Source: Streptomyces lunaelactis
GTDB lineage: Bacteria > Actinomycetota > Actinomycetes > Streptomycetales > Streptomycetaceae
Assembly (NCBI RefSeq): GCF_003054555.1
Contig: NZ_CP026304.1
Span: 5,828,001 to 5,892,000, forward strand
Direction: 5' to 3'
Length of the DNA: 64,000 bases
Made by a program: the position numbers and the translations under genes. Positions 39,497 to 48,332 of this stretch are shown in pieces. Below the pieces are notes generated by a model. That model searched no databases, had not been told where the DNA came from, and saw only the letters and a list, made by a program, of their open reading frames with translations. Position 1 is the first letter of the stretch. Each line of letters opens with the position of its first letter.

Positions 39497-40537
39497 TCAG
39501 ACCAGCAGCGGCAGCACTTCGGTGCCGAGCCGCCGTACGTTCTCCTCCGTGGCCGCCAGATCGCCCGAGCCCTCGGCGAGCAGCGCGAAGCGCGTGATGC
39601 CGGTACGTTCGGCGGTGGCCGCGATCCGGTCCGCGGCGAGCCGCGGTGGGCCCACCGGGTGCATCCCGCACAGCAGTTCCGTGTACGCCACGGGGTCCCG
39701 CATCGCGCGGGGCCGGCCGTCGATGGTGACATGGGCGTCCAGCCCCTGTTTCAGCCAGCCCGGCATGGCCTTCACCAGAGTCTCCGTCGCATCGGCCCGG
39801 CGGTCCGCGACCTGGGCGACCCCGGCCGATACGTGGCCGGCGGCGTCCAGCACCTCGGGCGCATGTCCCGCGCCGAGCGCGTACGTACGCCACAGGGCGA
39901 CCATCTCCGCCTTCTCCTCGTCGCCGCAGTGCATCCCGAGGAGCATCGGAAGTCCGCGCTCGGCGGCGAGCCGCACGCTCTTCGGAGACGTACAGGCGAC
40001 GATCACCTCGGGTCCCTGGGATCCGCAGCCGTCCGGCTCGTCCAGTTCGTCCGGCCTTGGTACGACCGGGACTTCACGGAAGGTGAATCGGTCCCCCCGG
40101 GTGGCGACGCGGGGTTCGCGCAGCCAGCGCATCAACAGGTCGAGGGACTCGGGAAAGCCCCTCTCGTACGCGTCGAGGCCCGAGCCGAAGACCTCCAGAT
40201 CGACCCAGGGGCCGCCGCGCCCGACACCGAGGGAGAATCTCCCTCCGGTGGTGAGATGCAGCAGCGCCGCCTGCTCGCCCAGGGCCACAGGATGGGCGCT
40301 CGGCAGCACGCTCACCGCGGTGCCCACCCGGATCCGGCGGGTGCGGCCGAGCAGCAGCGCTGCGAGTGTCACGGCCGACGGGCACACGCCGTACGGCACG
40401 AAGTGGTGCTCTGCCAACCAGACGGAATCCAGCCCGGATTCCTCCGCGACCTCGGCGGACCGCACCGCCCGGTGCAGCGCCTCCCCCTGCCCCTGGCCCG
40501 GGAATTGGGCTGCGAGTACGAACGTTCCCACGCGCAT
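39497..40537 (-). CDS. LLM-class (luciferase-like) flavin or F420-dependent oxidoreductase
   Basis: The 346-aa TIM-barrel protein shows the family pattern: AEESGLDSVWLAEHHFVPYGVCPSAVTLAALLLGRT, RIRVGTAVSVLPSAHPVALGEQAALL, GGRFSLGVGRGGPWVDLEVFG. F420 and FMN members cannot be separated from sequence alone. ATG 40537 is preceded by AAGGAGG; longer reading upstream lacks a site and is not protein-like. The substrate is unknown. Confidence 0.85.
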   Translation of the reverse strand: MRVGTFVLAAQFPGQGQGEALHRAVRSAEVAEESGLDSVWLAEHHFVPYGVCPSAVTLAALLLGRTRRIRVGTAVSVLPSAHPVALGEQAALLHLTTGGRFSLGVGRGGPWVDLEVFGSGLDAYERGFPESLDLLMRWLREPRVATRGDRFTFREVPVVPRPDELDEPDGCGSQGPEVIVACTSPKSVRLAAERGLPMLLGMHCGDEEKAEMVALWRTYALGAGHAPEVLDAAGHVSAGVAQVADRRADATETLVKAMPGWLKQGLDAHVTIDGRPRAMRDPVAYTELLCGMHPVGPPRLAADRIAATAERTGITRFALLAEGSGDLAATEENVRRLGTEVLPLLV

Positions 40538-40751
40538 CGCCTTCTGCCTCCTTGCGGCCGACGCGTCACTCCCCCTACTGGCAACAACGTCTGACACGTG
40601 CCAAAGGCACGGCCGAACGTGAAGTTGTTGCGATTTTCCGGTAACTGGCCCTTGCGGGTGCCACGGTCTCACGCCGTGCAAGGACGTGTACCCCCGACTG
40701 CGGCCCGTAGGCTGGAGAGGAACTGTCCGGACTTGCCCCGTGAGGTGTCAC

Positions 40752-41081
40752 GTGTCCCCGCGCCGCAACCGCCCCCGAGGCGGCGAGAAGCCCACCGAGC
40801 CGCCCGCCGAGCCCGGAGAGAGGTACGGGGGCTTCGGCCGGAGTGAGTCCTGGCAGGGCGAGGAGTGGTTGGTCCGCCATGTCGCCGGCGCAAGTGCCGC
40901 AGGCAAGCGGTACCGCTGCCCGGGCTGCGACCAGGAGATCCCGTCCGGGGTGCCGCATGTGGTCGCCTGGCCCGAGCACGGCGGCGTCGACGACCGGCGG
41001 CACTGGCACAAGGCGTGCTGGAACGCGAAGGACCGCCGCACCACACGGGTGCAGCGGTCCCGAAACGCGCCGAAGTACTGA
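40752..41081 (+). CDS. Small zinc-binding-like protein
   Basis: The 109-aa basic protein has a central CPGCDQEIPSG...H...WHKACW pattern that can bind one zinc (two Cys, His, His/Cys). Its N-terminus is Arg/Pro-rich and its C-terminus basic (RRTTRVQRSRN). Homologues are often labelled ATP/GTP-binding, but I see no P-loop. GTG 40752 follows a TAGGCT -10 box at 40708-40713 and a GAGG site. It may be nucleic-acid binding (inference). Confidence 0.7.
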   Translation: MSPRRNRPRGGEKPTEPPAEPGERYGGFGRSESWQGEEWLVRHVAGASAAGKRYRCPGCDQEIPSGVPHVVAWPEHGGVDDRRHWHKACWNAKDRRTTRVQRSRNAPKY

Positions 41082-41086
41082 GGCCG

Positions 41087-41929
41087 CTATACGTCGCGGG
41101 TGCGGAGCGATGCGTAGGCGCCGGCCAGCGCGACGGCCGTCACGCCCAGCATGATCCACAGCGGGTCCCAGCCGGCCGGGCCGGACTCGGTCACGGCGGT
41201 GTCGTAGAGCACGCCGATCTGGTTGGGGATCGAGTACTCGAAGAGGGCCTGCTGCAGGTCCCGCAGCGACTCCGAGAACATGAACATGGCCAGCACCAGC
41301 GGCAGCAGCACCACGCCGATCATGATGGTGATCGCGCCCGCGGAGTGCCGGATCAGCGTGCCGACGGCGAGCGAGAGCAGGCCGAGCGTCGCGACGTAGA
41401 GGGCCACGCCGACCGTCGCGCGGAACCACTCCTCGCCGGTGGACGAGCCCTGGTCCACGATCGAGATCTGCAGCCCGCCCACGATCCCGGTGATCACCGT
41501 GGTGAGGGTGAAGACGAGCAGGAAGAAGACGATCGCCTTGGCCGTCAGCACCCGGGCCCGGCTGGGGCATGCCGTCAGCGTGGTCCTGATCATCCCCGTG
41601 CCGAACTCGGAGGCGATGGTCAGCACGCCGAGCGTCATCACGCAGATGCTGCCGAGCAGTACGCCGAAGAAGCCGAGCGAGAGGACGGACTGACCGTCCA
41701 GATCGGCGTCCGATGCGGAGACCGCCACCGCGGAGAGGACGCCGATGCCGACCATCAGCGTGATCATGACGCCGAGCGTCCACATCGTGGAGCGCACGGA
41801 GCGGATCTTGGTCCACTCGGAGGCGAGGGCGTCGCCGAGGTGGGCGCTGCGTACCGGAATGGGCGAGGAGTACAGGGTGCCGGGCGCGCCCTGCTGCTGG
41901 TAACCCTGCTGCTGGTAGGGGGTGCTCAT
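41087..41929 (-). CDS. ABC-2 type transporter permease
   Basis: The 280-aa protein has a Gln/Gly/Pro-rich cytoplasmic start (YQQQGYQQQGAPG) and six hydrophobic helices, with the DALASEWTKIRSVRSTMWTL motif typical of streptomycete ABC-2 permeases. It lies 19 bp after its ATPase gene and forms an exporter with it. The 45.3-kb permease is a paralogue. Confidence 0.88.
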   Translation of the reverse strand: MSTPYQQQGYQQQGAPGTLYSSPIPVRSAHLGDALASEWTKIRSVRSTMWTLGVMITLMVGIGVLSAVAVSASDADLDGQSVLSLGFFGVLLGSICVMTLGVLTIASEFGTGMIRTTLTACPSRARVLTAKAIVFFLLVFTLTTVITGIVGGLQISIVDQGSSTGEEWFRATVGVALYVATLGLLSLAVGTLIRHSAGAITIMIGVVLLPLVLAMFMFSESLRDLQQALFEYSIPNQIGVLYDTAVTESGPAGWDPLWIMLGVTAVALAGAYASLRTRDV

Positions 41930-41948
41930 CGGGCGTCCTCGGGCTTGG

Positions 41949-43049
41949 TCAGGTCGGCGGGGGCGGCGGCCGGGGCATCACGGGCGGGCCGGCGGGCGCG
42001 GCGGCGTACGGGTTCTGGCCGGGCTGGGGCGGCGGCGGGGCGTACCAGCCCTCCTGCGGCACCTGGGGGATCTGCTGCTGCGGCGGTACGTAGCCCATCG
42101 GCGGCTGCTGCATCAGACCCGACTTCTGGTCGGTCGTCGAGCGGTAGTCGACCGCGCCCTGCGTCATCCGCATGTACGCCTCTTCCAGCGAGGCCTGGTG
42201 CGGCGAGAGCTCCCACAGCCGGACCTCGGCGGAGTACGCCAGATCGCTGATCTGCGGCAGTGCGAGACCGGTGACCCGCAGCGCGCCGTCCGGCTCCGGC
42301 ATGACCTGCCCGCCCGCCTCGGTGAGCGCGGCCGAGAGCTTCTCACGCTGCTGCGGCTCGGTGTGCGGGGCCCGCACCCGCGCGAAGTCGGCGGAGTTGT
42401 GCGAGATGAAGTCCTTGACGCTCATGTCCGCGAGCAGCTGCCCGCGACCGATCACGATCAAGTGATCGGCGGTGAGCGCCATTTCGCTCATCAGGTGCGA
42501 GGAGACGAGGACGGTACGGCCCTCGGCGGCCAGCTGCTTCATCAGATTCCGGACCCAGAGGATGCCCTCCGGGTCCAGGCCGTTGACCGGCTCGTCGAAG
42601 AGGAGCACCTGCGGGTCGCCGAGCAGCGCCGCCGCGATGCCGAGCCGCTGCCCCATACCGAGCGAGAAGCCGTTGGAGCGCTTCTTCGCAACGTCCTGCA
42701 GACCGACGACACCGAGCACCTCGTCGACCCGGCGGGCCGGGATGCCCGACAGCTGTGCCAGCGACAGCAGGTGATTGCGCGCGCTGCGGCCACCGTGCAC
42801 GGCCTTGGCATCGAGAAGCGCGCCGACCTGGCGGGGCGCGTTCGGCAGCTGCCGGAAGGTACGGCCGCCGATCGTCACATGACCCTGGGTCGGCTGGTCG
42901 AGCCCGAGAATCATCCGCATCGTCGTCGACTTGCCCGCGCCGTTGGGGCCGAGGAACCCGGTGACGGCTCCGGGCCGCACCTGGAAGGAAAGGTTGTACA
43001 CGGCCGTCTTGGCGCCGTAACGCTTGGTCAGGCCGACTGCCTCGATCAT
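41949..43049 (-). CDS. ABC transporter ATP-binding protein (DrrA/BcrA type)
   Basis: The 366-aa ATPase has Walker A GPNGAGKST (K40), a signature SLGMGQRLGIA and Walker B VLLFDEPVNGLDPEG. Beyond the ~300-residue core it has a Pro/Gln-rich tail (last ~65 residues), echoing the Gln-rich start of its permease. ATG 43049 has GGGGCTGGAGA just upstream. The substrate is unknown; a lipid, drug or peptide is typical. Confidence 0.9.
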   Translation of the reverse strand: MIEAVGLTKRYGAKTAVYNLSFQVRPGAVTGFLGPNGAGKSTTMRMILGLDQPTQGHVTIGGRTFRQLPNAPRQVGALLDAKAVHGGRSARNHLLSLAQLSGIPARRVDEVLGVVGLQDVAKKRSNGFSLGMGQRLGIAAALLGDPQVLLFDEPVNGLDPEGILWVRNLMKQLAAEGRTVLVSSHLMSEMALTADHLIVIGRGQLLADMSVKDFISHNSADFARVRAPHTEPQQREKLSAALTEAGGQVMPEPDGALRVTGLALPQISDLAYSAEVRLWELSPHQASLEEAYMRMTQGAVDYRSTTDQKSGLMQQPPMGYVPPQQQIPQVPQEGWYAPPPPQPGQNPYAAAPAGPPVMPRPPPPPT

Positions 43050-43160
43050 TCTCCAGCCCCATCGACTTTCGGGTCGTCGGGGCACAGGCCGACCGGCCGC
43101 ACGCCCCCGTAAGAGTTAGGAGGATAGCCGCGCCTTGACGGTTCCGGCCAAGCCGTAACG

Positions 43161-44042
43161 CTATGGCATCGGTGGGAGGGAGTCGCCGACCGGCGGCAGA
43201 TCGTCATAGAGCCGCAGCTCGGCGGAGTCGTCGAGGTACGGCAAGAAGTCCGTCTGCGGCAGCACCCAGCCCTCCTCGCCGAAGATCTGCGTACCCCGCT
43301 CGCGCAGCGCGCGGTCCGCGCCCGCCTCCTTCACCCAGGCCGCCGGATCCGGTCCGAGCAGCTCCCGCAGCCGCGGCGAGGCGTCGAGCAGGGCCGCGAG
43401 CAGCGCGGACTGGTCGCCGCCGCCGGGACGGGGCCTGCCGTCGGGGCCCGCGAGTACCCCGTGCGCGCTGAAGTAGATGTACGCCCCGCCGAGCCGCTCC
43501 CCGGACGGCATCGTCATCGGGAACTCGTCGCCGGGCAGTATCGCCCGGCGGTAGTCGGGGAACTCCGTGTCGTCGACGGCCTTGAGCTGATTCGAATCCA
43601 GCCATGCGACGACGAGAACCGCTTCCGCGTCCCGGTCGACATACGGCGTGCCCGCGACATAGCCGGCCGGGCTGATGTGGCCGGAGCAGCCGACGCCGAT
43701 GCCGCCCACCCGCACCGGCACCATCGGAACGGTCGCGGGGATGCCGAGCCGGCTGAGTTTGTGGCTGACCTGACCCGGCGAGGCGTTGGAGCCGACCGCG
43801 ATGACCGGGTGGCGGCGGCCCGTCACGACCTGGCCGAGACCGGACAGCGCCTCGTCGAGCCGCTGCTGCTGCGCCTGCTCCTCCACATACCAGTCGCCGA
43901 GCCGCAGCGGCCGTACATCCAGCTGCAGCAGTTCGTCGCCGGTGAGCAGCGACGGCTCGGTGGTGGGGCGGCCCGGATAGGTCAGCGGCTCCTTGGCCGG
44001 CACGTCGTCCAGGCCCAGCGCTTCGAGGCTTCGGTCCTTCAC
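43161..44042 (-). CDS. Conserved hypothetical protein, possible GGCT-like fold
   Basis: The 293-aa soluble protein has VIAVGSNASPGQVSHKLSRLG near residues 75-95, resembling the substrate loop (GSN) of gamma-glutamyl cyclotransferase-like proteins, and YIYFSAHGVLAG later. The rest is unfamiliar. GTG 44042 starts VKDRSLEALGLDDVPAKEPLTYPG; the frame stays open far upstream but enters sequence coding on the other strand. Divergent from the Kir-like gene. Function is not assigned. Confidence 0.6.
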   Translation of the reverse strand: MKDRSLEALGLDDVPAKEPLTYPGRPTTEPSLLTGDELLQLDVRPLRLGDWYVEEQAQQQRLDEALSGLGQVVTGRRHPVIAVGSNASPGQVSHKLSRLGIPATVPMVPVRVGGIGVGCSGHISPAGYVAGTPYVDRDAEAVLVVAWLDSNQLKAVDDTEFPDYRRAILPGDEFPMTMPSGERLGGAYIYFSAHGVLAGPDGRPRPGGGDQSALLAALLDASPRLRELLGPDPAAWVKEAGADRALRERGTQIFGEEGWVLPQTDFLPYLDDSAELRLYDDLPPVGDSLPPMP

Positions 44043-44204
44043 GGGTGACGCCCTTCGGGGTTGGTCGCGCGTACGGGCAGAGCCTTCCATGGCAGGTCTA
44101 CCCGTGCCGAGCCTACGGGACCCCCCTGTGTATTGCGGTTGGCGCGAACGGCAGCGGGGCAGGAGGATCTCCCATGGTATGAACTCACGGTGGGGAGGCG
44201 GGAG

Positions 44205-45173
44205 TTGAACTGGTTGCCCGGGTGGCTCGGACGGCGCAGGCCGCACCCCCGATATCGGACGTCGGTTCGCTGGTGGATCGCGGGACACTCGGTCCACGTC
44301 CTGATCCTGATGGCCCTGACCGCGCTGACCGCCCTCGCTGTGGTCATCTCGGTCGCGTGGACGCTCTCCGAGGACTCGAAGCGCAGCATGGGGGAGCGCC
44401 TGCGGGACGGTGAGGGGCTGCTGAACCTGGCGCTGGGAGCCCTGCGGGCCTGTGTCGGGACCGACAGCCTCAGCCCCGAGCCGGACAGCCTGGTCCATCA
44501 GCTGCTGGCCACGCTCGCCTCGCTGACCGGTGCGCTGGCGCCCGCGGTGCTGCTCGGCATCGTACTGATCAAGATGTTCGCACTGCGGCCGTTCATCTGG
44601 CGGCGGCGGGCGAGCGTCTCGCACGCCTGGGCCGCGGACTTTCCGGGCTATGCGCGGCTCCACGCGGAGAGCGAGGACGCGATCATCGCGGTGCGCTTCT
44701 ACAACCACCTCGACAATCTCTCCGTCGTCGATCTGCGGGCCAGGGTCCATCTGCGGTATCTCGAGCGCTCGCCGCACGACGGCAGCCTGGTCATCTACAA
44801 GAAGTGGCTCAGTGTGCTGGACGAGAAGGGCGAGCCGGCCGACGAGCGCTCCTGGCTGGCGGTGGAGCGCGGGGCACCCTTCACTGTATGGATACCGGTC
44901 GACGCCCCGGTGCCCGCGCTGCCCGTCACCCGGATCCAGGGCAAGGACCTCGCCCAGTCGCACGGCGCGAAGCTGCTGGTCCGGCTGACCGCGCGAACGG
45001 TCGGCATGGGGACCGAGGTGGTCGACGAGCGCTGGTTCGACCTGGGCGGCGACGACTTCGAGACCGGCCGCTTCGTGCCGCTGGAGCCGAATCTGGCCAA
45101 GGACGTCTGGACGTGGCGGGGCTGGAGGGACTTCGACGAACTGCTGCCGGATGAGGGGGACCCCGCCCCCTAG
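44205..45173 (+). CDS. Two-TM membrane protein with Kir-like cytoplasmic domain
   Basis: The 322-aa protein has a basic start, TM1 (about 28-50, HVLILMALTALTALAVVISVAW), a 60-residue loop, TM2 (about 105-130) and a ~190-residue cytoplasmic beta-rich domain. That domain follows the plan of inward-rectifier K+ channels: DAIIAVRFYNHLDNLSVVDLRARVHL, a PFTVWIPVDAPVPALPVTRI segment, then AKLLVRLTARTVGMGTEVVDERWFDL. The TVGYG filter is absent from the loop. TTG 44205 follows GGGGAGG. The TAG stop lies in the CTAG flanking a MITE-like element, so the original C-terminus may be lost. The Kir link is an inference from pattern. Confidence 0.6.
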   Translation: MNWLPGWLGRRRPHPRYRTSVRWWIAGHSVHVLILMALTALTALAVVISVAWTLSEDSKRSMGERLRDGEGLLNLALGALRACVGTDSLSPEPDSLVHQLLATLASLTGALAPAVLLGIVLIKMFALRPFIWRRRASVSHAWAADFPGYARLHAESEDAIIAVRFYNHLDNLSVVDLRARVHLRYLERSPHDGSLVIYKKWLSVLDEKGEPADERSWLAVERGAPFTVWIPVDAPVPALPVTRIQGKDLAQSHGAKLLVRLTARTVGMGTEVVDERWFDLGGDDFETGRFVPLEPNLAKDVWTWRGWRDFDELLPDEGDPAP

Positions 45174-45350
45174 GGCGCGTTTTAGAAGTAGCGCCGTCCG
45201 CCCGCAGGGCGGGCCCTGCGGCGTCTGGTGCGTGCAATCGCAAGGCGGAGGATCGCCCTCGTACTGGACGTACTTGGGCGACTCCGACAACATCGCGAGT
45301 GCGCGTGCCAGGCGTCGCGGGGCAGGCGGGACTTCTAAAACACGCCCTAG
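45170..45350. mobile_element. MITE-like element with 16-bp TIRs and CTAG duplication
   Basis: GGCGCGTTTTAGAAGT (45174-45189) and its near-perfect inverse ACTTCTAAAACACGCC (45331-45346) bound a 173-bp noncoding segment. CTAG at 45170-45173 and 45347-45350 is the probable target duplication, as made by some IS5-family transposases. The interior is GC-rich with imperfect palindromes and has no ORF. Both flanking convergent genes stop at the TAG of these CTAG ends. Confidence 0.75.
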
Positions 45351-46126
45351 GCGTCCCGCTTCTTGAGGACCAGGTAGCCGCCGATCAGCGCCGCGATCAC
45401 CCACAGGACCATGATGCCGAGCCCGCCCCACGGGCCGTACGGAGCCCTGTCGCTGTCCAGCGCGTCCGGGACCACCTGCATGATCTTGGAGCCGGCCTGG
45501 TCGGGGAAGTAGAGGGCGACCGTCTTCGCCTTCGGGACGGACGCGAGGATCTGCGAGACCAGGAAGAAGAACGGCATCAGGATGCCGAGCGAGAGCATCG
45601 AGCTGCGCAGCATCACCGCCACGGCCATCGAGAAGAGCGCGATCAGGCCCATATAGAGGCCGCCGCCGATGACCGCGCGCAGGACGTGGTCCGCGCCGAT
45701 GGTCGTGCGGTACTCACCCAGCAGCGCCTGGCCGAGGAAGAAGGAGAGAAAGCTGGTCACCATCCCGACGGCCAGCGCCAGACCCGTGGCCACCGCGATC
45801 TTGCTGAACATGAACGTGGCGCGCTGCGGTACGGCGGCCAGCGAGGTGCGGATCATGCCGGAGCTGTACTCCGTGCCGACCACCAGCACTCCGAACACCA
45901 CCATCGCCAGCTGGCCCAGGATCATCCCGGAGAAACTGATGAAGGTCGGGTCGAAGGTGAGCTGCTCCTCCCGCGACAGGTCGTCGAACGTCGACTTCAG
46001 CAGTGCGCTGAGCGCGGCTCCCATCGCGACGGTGACGACCAGCGCGCTCACCAGCGTCCAGATGGTGGAGGAGACCGTACGGATCTTGGTCCACTCGGAC
46101 TGCAGGACGGCGGGTACCGAGGCCAT
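45347..46126 (-). CDS. ABC-2 type transporter permease (second system)
   Basis: The 259-aa protein has six helices and the LQSEWTKIRTVSSTIWTL and EYSSGMIRTSLAAVPQRATF motifs shared with the 41-kb permease, but not its Gln-rich start. ATG 46126 is 3 bp from the ATPase stop. Its own stop, TAG at 45349-45347, falls in the CTAG flank of the MITE-like element. Confidence 0.88.
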   Translation of the reverse strand: MASVPAVLQSEWTKIRTVSSTIWTLVSALVVTVAMGAALSALLKSTFDDLSREEQLTFDPTFISFSGMILGQLAMVVFGVLVVGTEYSSGMIRTSLAAVPQRATFMFSKIAVATGLALAVGMVTSFLSFFLGQALLGEYRTTIGADHVLRAVIGGGLYMGLIALFSMAVAVMLRSSMLSLGILMPFFFLVSQILASVPKAKTVALYFPDQAGSKIMQVVPDALDSDRAPYGPWGGLGIMVLWVIAALIGGYLVLKKRDA

Positions 46127-46129
46127 GGG

Positions 46130-47113
46130 TCAGGCTCCCTTGCTGCTCTGGTAGCTCTGGCCCCACTGGGGACCCGGTGGCTGGGTCGGCGGCAGCGCGT
46201 CCTCGCCGGCGTTGTGCGCGTGGTATTCGACCGAGCCGGCCGTCATCTGCATGAAGGCCTCCTCCAGCGAGGCGCGCTGGGAGCTCAGTTCGTGCAGCAC
46301 GAGCTGGTGCTGGGCGGCGAGCTCGCCGAGCTGCTCGGTGGTGGCGTGGTCGACCTCGATCACGCCGTTGCCCGACTCGACGGGGACGAACCCCTCGCCG
46401 TGCAGTACATCGCGCAGCCGCTCCTGCTGCGGCGAGCGCAACCGTACAAAACTGCGGGAGTTCTCGTGGATGAAATCGGCCATCGAGGTATCGGCCAGAA
46501 GTCGCCCCTGCCCGATCACGATCAAGTGGTCGGCGGTGAGGGCCATTTCACTCATCAGGTGGGAGGAGACGAAGATCGTGCGCCCTTCCGACGCGAGAGT
46601 CTTCATAAGATTGCGGATCCAGTGAATTCCCTCGGGGTCCAGACCATTGACCGGCTCGTCGAACATCAGGATCTCCGGATCGCCGAGCAGCGCGGAGGCG
46701 ATTCCGAGCCGCTGGCCCATACCGAGCGAGAAGCCCTTGGACTTCTTCTTCGCCACCGGGGTCAGACCGACGGTGTCCAGAACCTCGGTGACCCGGGAGG
46801 CGGGGATGCGGTTGGACTGAGCCAGGCAGAGGAGGTTGTTGTACGCGCTCCGCCCGCCGTGCATGGCCTTGGCGTCCAGCAGCGCACCGATGTACTTCAG
46901 CGGTTCCTCGAGCTCGCGGTAGTGCTTGCCGTCGATCCGCACCGAACCACTGGTCGGGTTGTCGAGATCGAGCATCATCCGCATCGTCGTCGACTTGCCC
47001 GCGCCGTTGGGGCCGAGGAAGCCGGTCACCACGCCTGGCCGTACCTGAAAGGACAGATGGTCGACCGCCGTCTTGCTGCCGAAGCGCTTGGTGAGGCCCT
47101 CGAGCTCAATCAT
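46130..47113 (-). CDS. ABC transporter ATP-binding protein (second system)
   Basis: The 327-aa ATPase has Walker A GPNGAGKST (K40), SLGMGQRLGIA and LMFDEPVNGLDPEG. It is a close paralogue of the 43-kb ATPase through the whole nucleotide-binding domain (LTKR-G-KTAV, LSFQVRPG-VTGFLGP), differing most in the C-terminal third and tail. The pair with the next permease is a complete exporter. Confidence 0.92.
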   Translation of the reverse strand: MIELEGLTKRFGSKTAVDHLSFQVRPGVVTGFLGPNGAGKSTTMRMMLDLDNPTSGSVRIDGKHYRELEEPLKYIGALLDAKAMHGGRSAYNNLLCLAQSNRIPASRVTEVLDTVGLTPVAKKKSKGFSLGMGQRLGIASALLGDPEILMFDEPVNGLDPEGIHWIRNLMKTLASEGRTIFVSSHLMSEMALTADHLIVIGQGRLLADTSMADFIHENSRSFVRLRSPQQERLRDVLHGEGFVPVESGNGVIEVDHATTEQLGELAAQHQLVLHELSSQRASLEEAFMQMTAGSVEYHAHNAGEDALPPTQPPGPQWGQSYQSSKGA

Positions 47114-47214
47114 GCGGCCACGCTAAGCGGGCGGGGTGCCGCACGCAATCCTGGACGCCGGGGCTCCGGCCCGGACCCCGGTCATCAAACGCCGGACGGG
47201 CTGCTGGGCTTTGT

Positions 47215-47258
47215 CCTCAAACGCCGGACGGGCTGCAAAGCCCGCCCGGCGTTTGAGG
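47215..47258. repeat. Dispersed palindromic repeat, full hairpin copy
   Basis: CCTCAAACGCCGG (47215-47227) pairs with CCGGCGTTTGAGG (47246-47258); inner CGGGCT/AGCCCG extends the stem to a GCAA tetraloop. A further single arm (CAAACGCCGGACGGGCT) lies at 47187-47203. It sits between filP and the second exporter and can terminate filP transcription. Confidence 0.75.
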
Positions 47259-47279
47259 GCGTACGAACAAGCGGAGCAA

Positions 47280-48218
47280 TCAGCGGGACTGCTGCGCCGG
47301 GACGCCGCGCGAGATCGGCTCGTCGTCGGCAGGGGTGCTGGTGGCGGCCACAGCCGCACCGGTCAGCGTGGCCAGCATCTCGCGGACGTTGGTCAGCTGC
47401 GCGTTGATCGAGTCGCGGCGGTTGGTGAGCGCCGCCAGCTCGCGCTCCGATTCGCTGCGGATCCGGTCGGCCTTGGCGTTCGCGTCGGCCACGATGTCCT
47501 CGGCCTGGCGCTGCGCGGTCTCCACCGTCTGACGGGCGCGACGCTCCGCGTCCGTACGCAGCTTCTCGGCCTCCAGGCGCAGCTGCTCCGCGCGGTGCTC
47601 GATCTCCGCCAGGCGCTTCTCCGCCTTCGCCTGACGCGAAGCCAGGTCACGCTCGGACTGCTCGCGGCGCTTGGCGAGGTTCGTCTCGAAGTCCGCGGCG
47701 GCCTGGGCGGCCTTGGCGCGGGTCTCCTCGAAGAGCGCGTCCGCCTCCTCGCGCTTCGACTGCGCGTCCTTCTGGGCCTCGCCCCGCAGTGTAGAGGCCT
47801 CGCTCTTCGCCTTCTCGACGATGCGGACGCCCTCGTCCTCGGCCTTCGCCTTGCGCTCGGACGCGAACGACTCGGCGTCGTTGCGCACCTGCTGCGCGGC
47901 GGACTCGGCGAGCTCACGGTGCTGCTCGGCCGCGCGACGGGCCTCCTCGCGCAGGTCCTTCGCCTCCTCCTCGGCGAGGCGGAGGATCTTCTCGACGCGC
48001 GCACCGAGCCCGGCGTACGACGGCTCCGCGTCGCTGACCTGGGCCTGGGCGTTCTGCGTCTCGAGGTGGAGCTCCTCGATGCGCTTTTCCAGTGCGGTGA
48101 TCCGTGCCAGGGCACTGTCACGGTCGGCGACGAGTTTGGTAATGCGGTCATCCACCTGACCGCGGTCGTAACCACGCCGCACGAGCTCGAAGCCGAAGGG
48201 GGAGGAAGTGTCGCTCAT
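47280..48218 (-). CDS. filP: FilP, intermediate-filament-like coiled-coil protein
   Basis: Cytoskeletal protein giving stiffness to hyphae and working with DivIVA and Scy at growing tips. The 312-aa protein begins with a DivIVA-like segment (FGFELVRRGYDRGQVDDRITKL) and continues as Ala/Glu/Arg-rich coiled coil (about 25-275), ending in a short disordered tail. It lies 114 bp downstream of scy, the conserved Streptomyces order. Confidence 0.93.
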   Translation of the reverse strand: MSDTSSPFGFELVRRGYDRGQVDDRITKLVADRDSALARITALEKRIEELHLETQNAQAQVSDAEPSYAGLGARVEKILRLAEEEAKDLREEARRAAEQHRELAESAAQQVRNDAESFASERKAKAEDEGVRIVEKAKSEASTLRGEAQKDAQSKREEADALFEETRAKAAQAAADFETNLAKRREQSERDLASRQAKAEKRLAEIEHRAEQLRLEAEKLRTDAERRARQTVETAQRQAEDIVADANAKADRIRSESERELAALTNRRDSINAQLTNVREMLATLTGAAVAATSTPADDEPISRGVPAQQSR

Positions 48219-48332
48219 GGGGTTCCTGTCGAATGAGACCGGTGAGGTGATAGGGGGAATCCTAGGGGCCGAAGCGGCGTGTCATCGAGCGTATGCCCGT
48301 TTGATCTGGAGAATGTCCAGCCTTTTGAGTGG

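Noticed and set aside
44061..44204. Longer start for the Kir-like protein
   Set aside because: Antisense to the start of the neighbouring gene and lacking a ribosome site; TTG 44205 has GGGGAGG.
44043..45431. Upstream extension of the 43.2-kb hypothetical gene to a 756-aa product
   Set aside because: The extra part is antisense to the Kir-like gene and crosses the MITE-like element; GTG 44042 gives a normal start.
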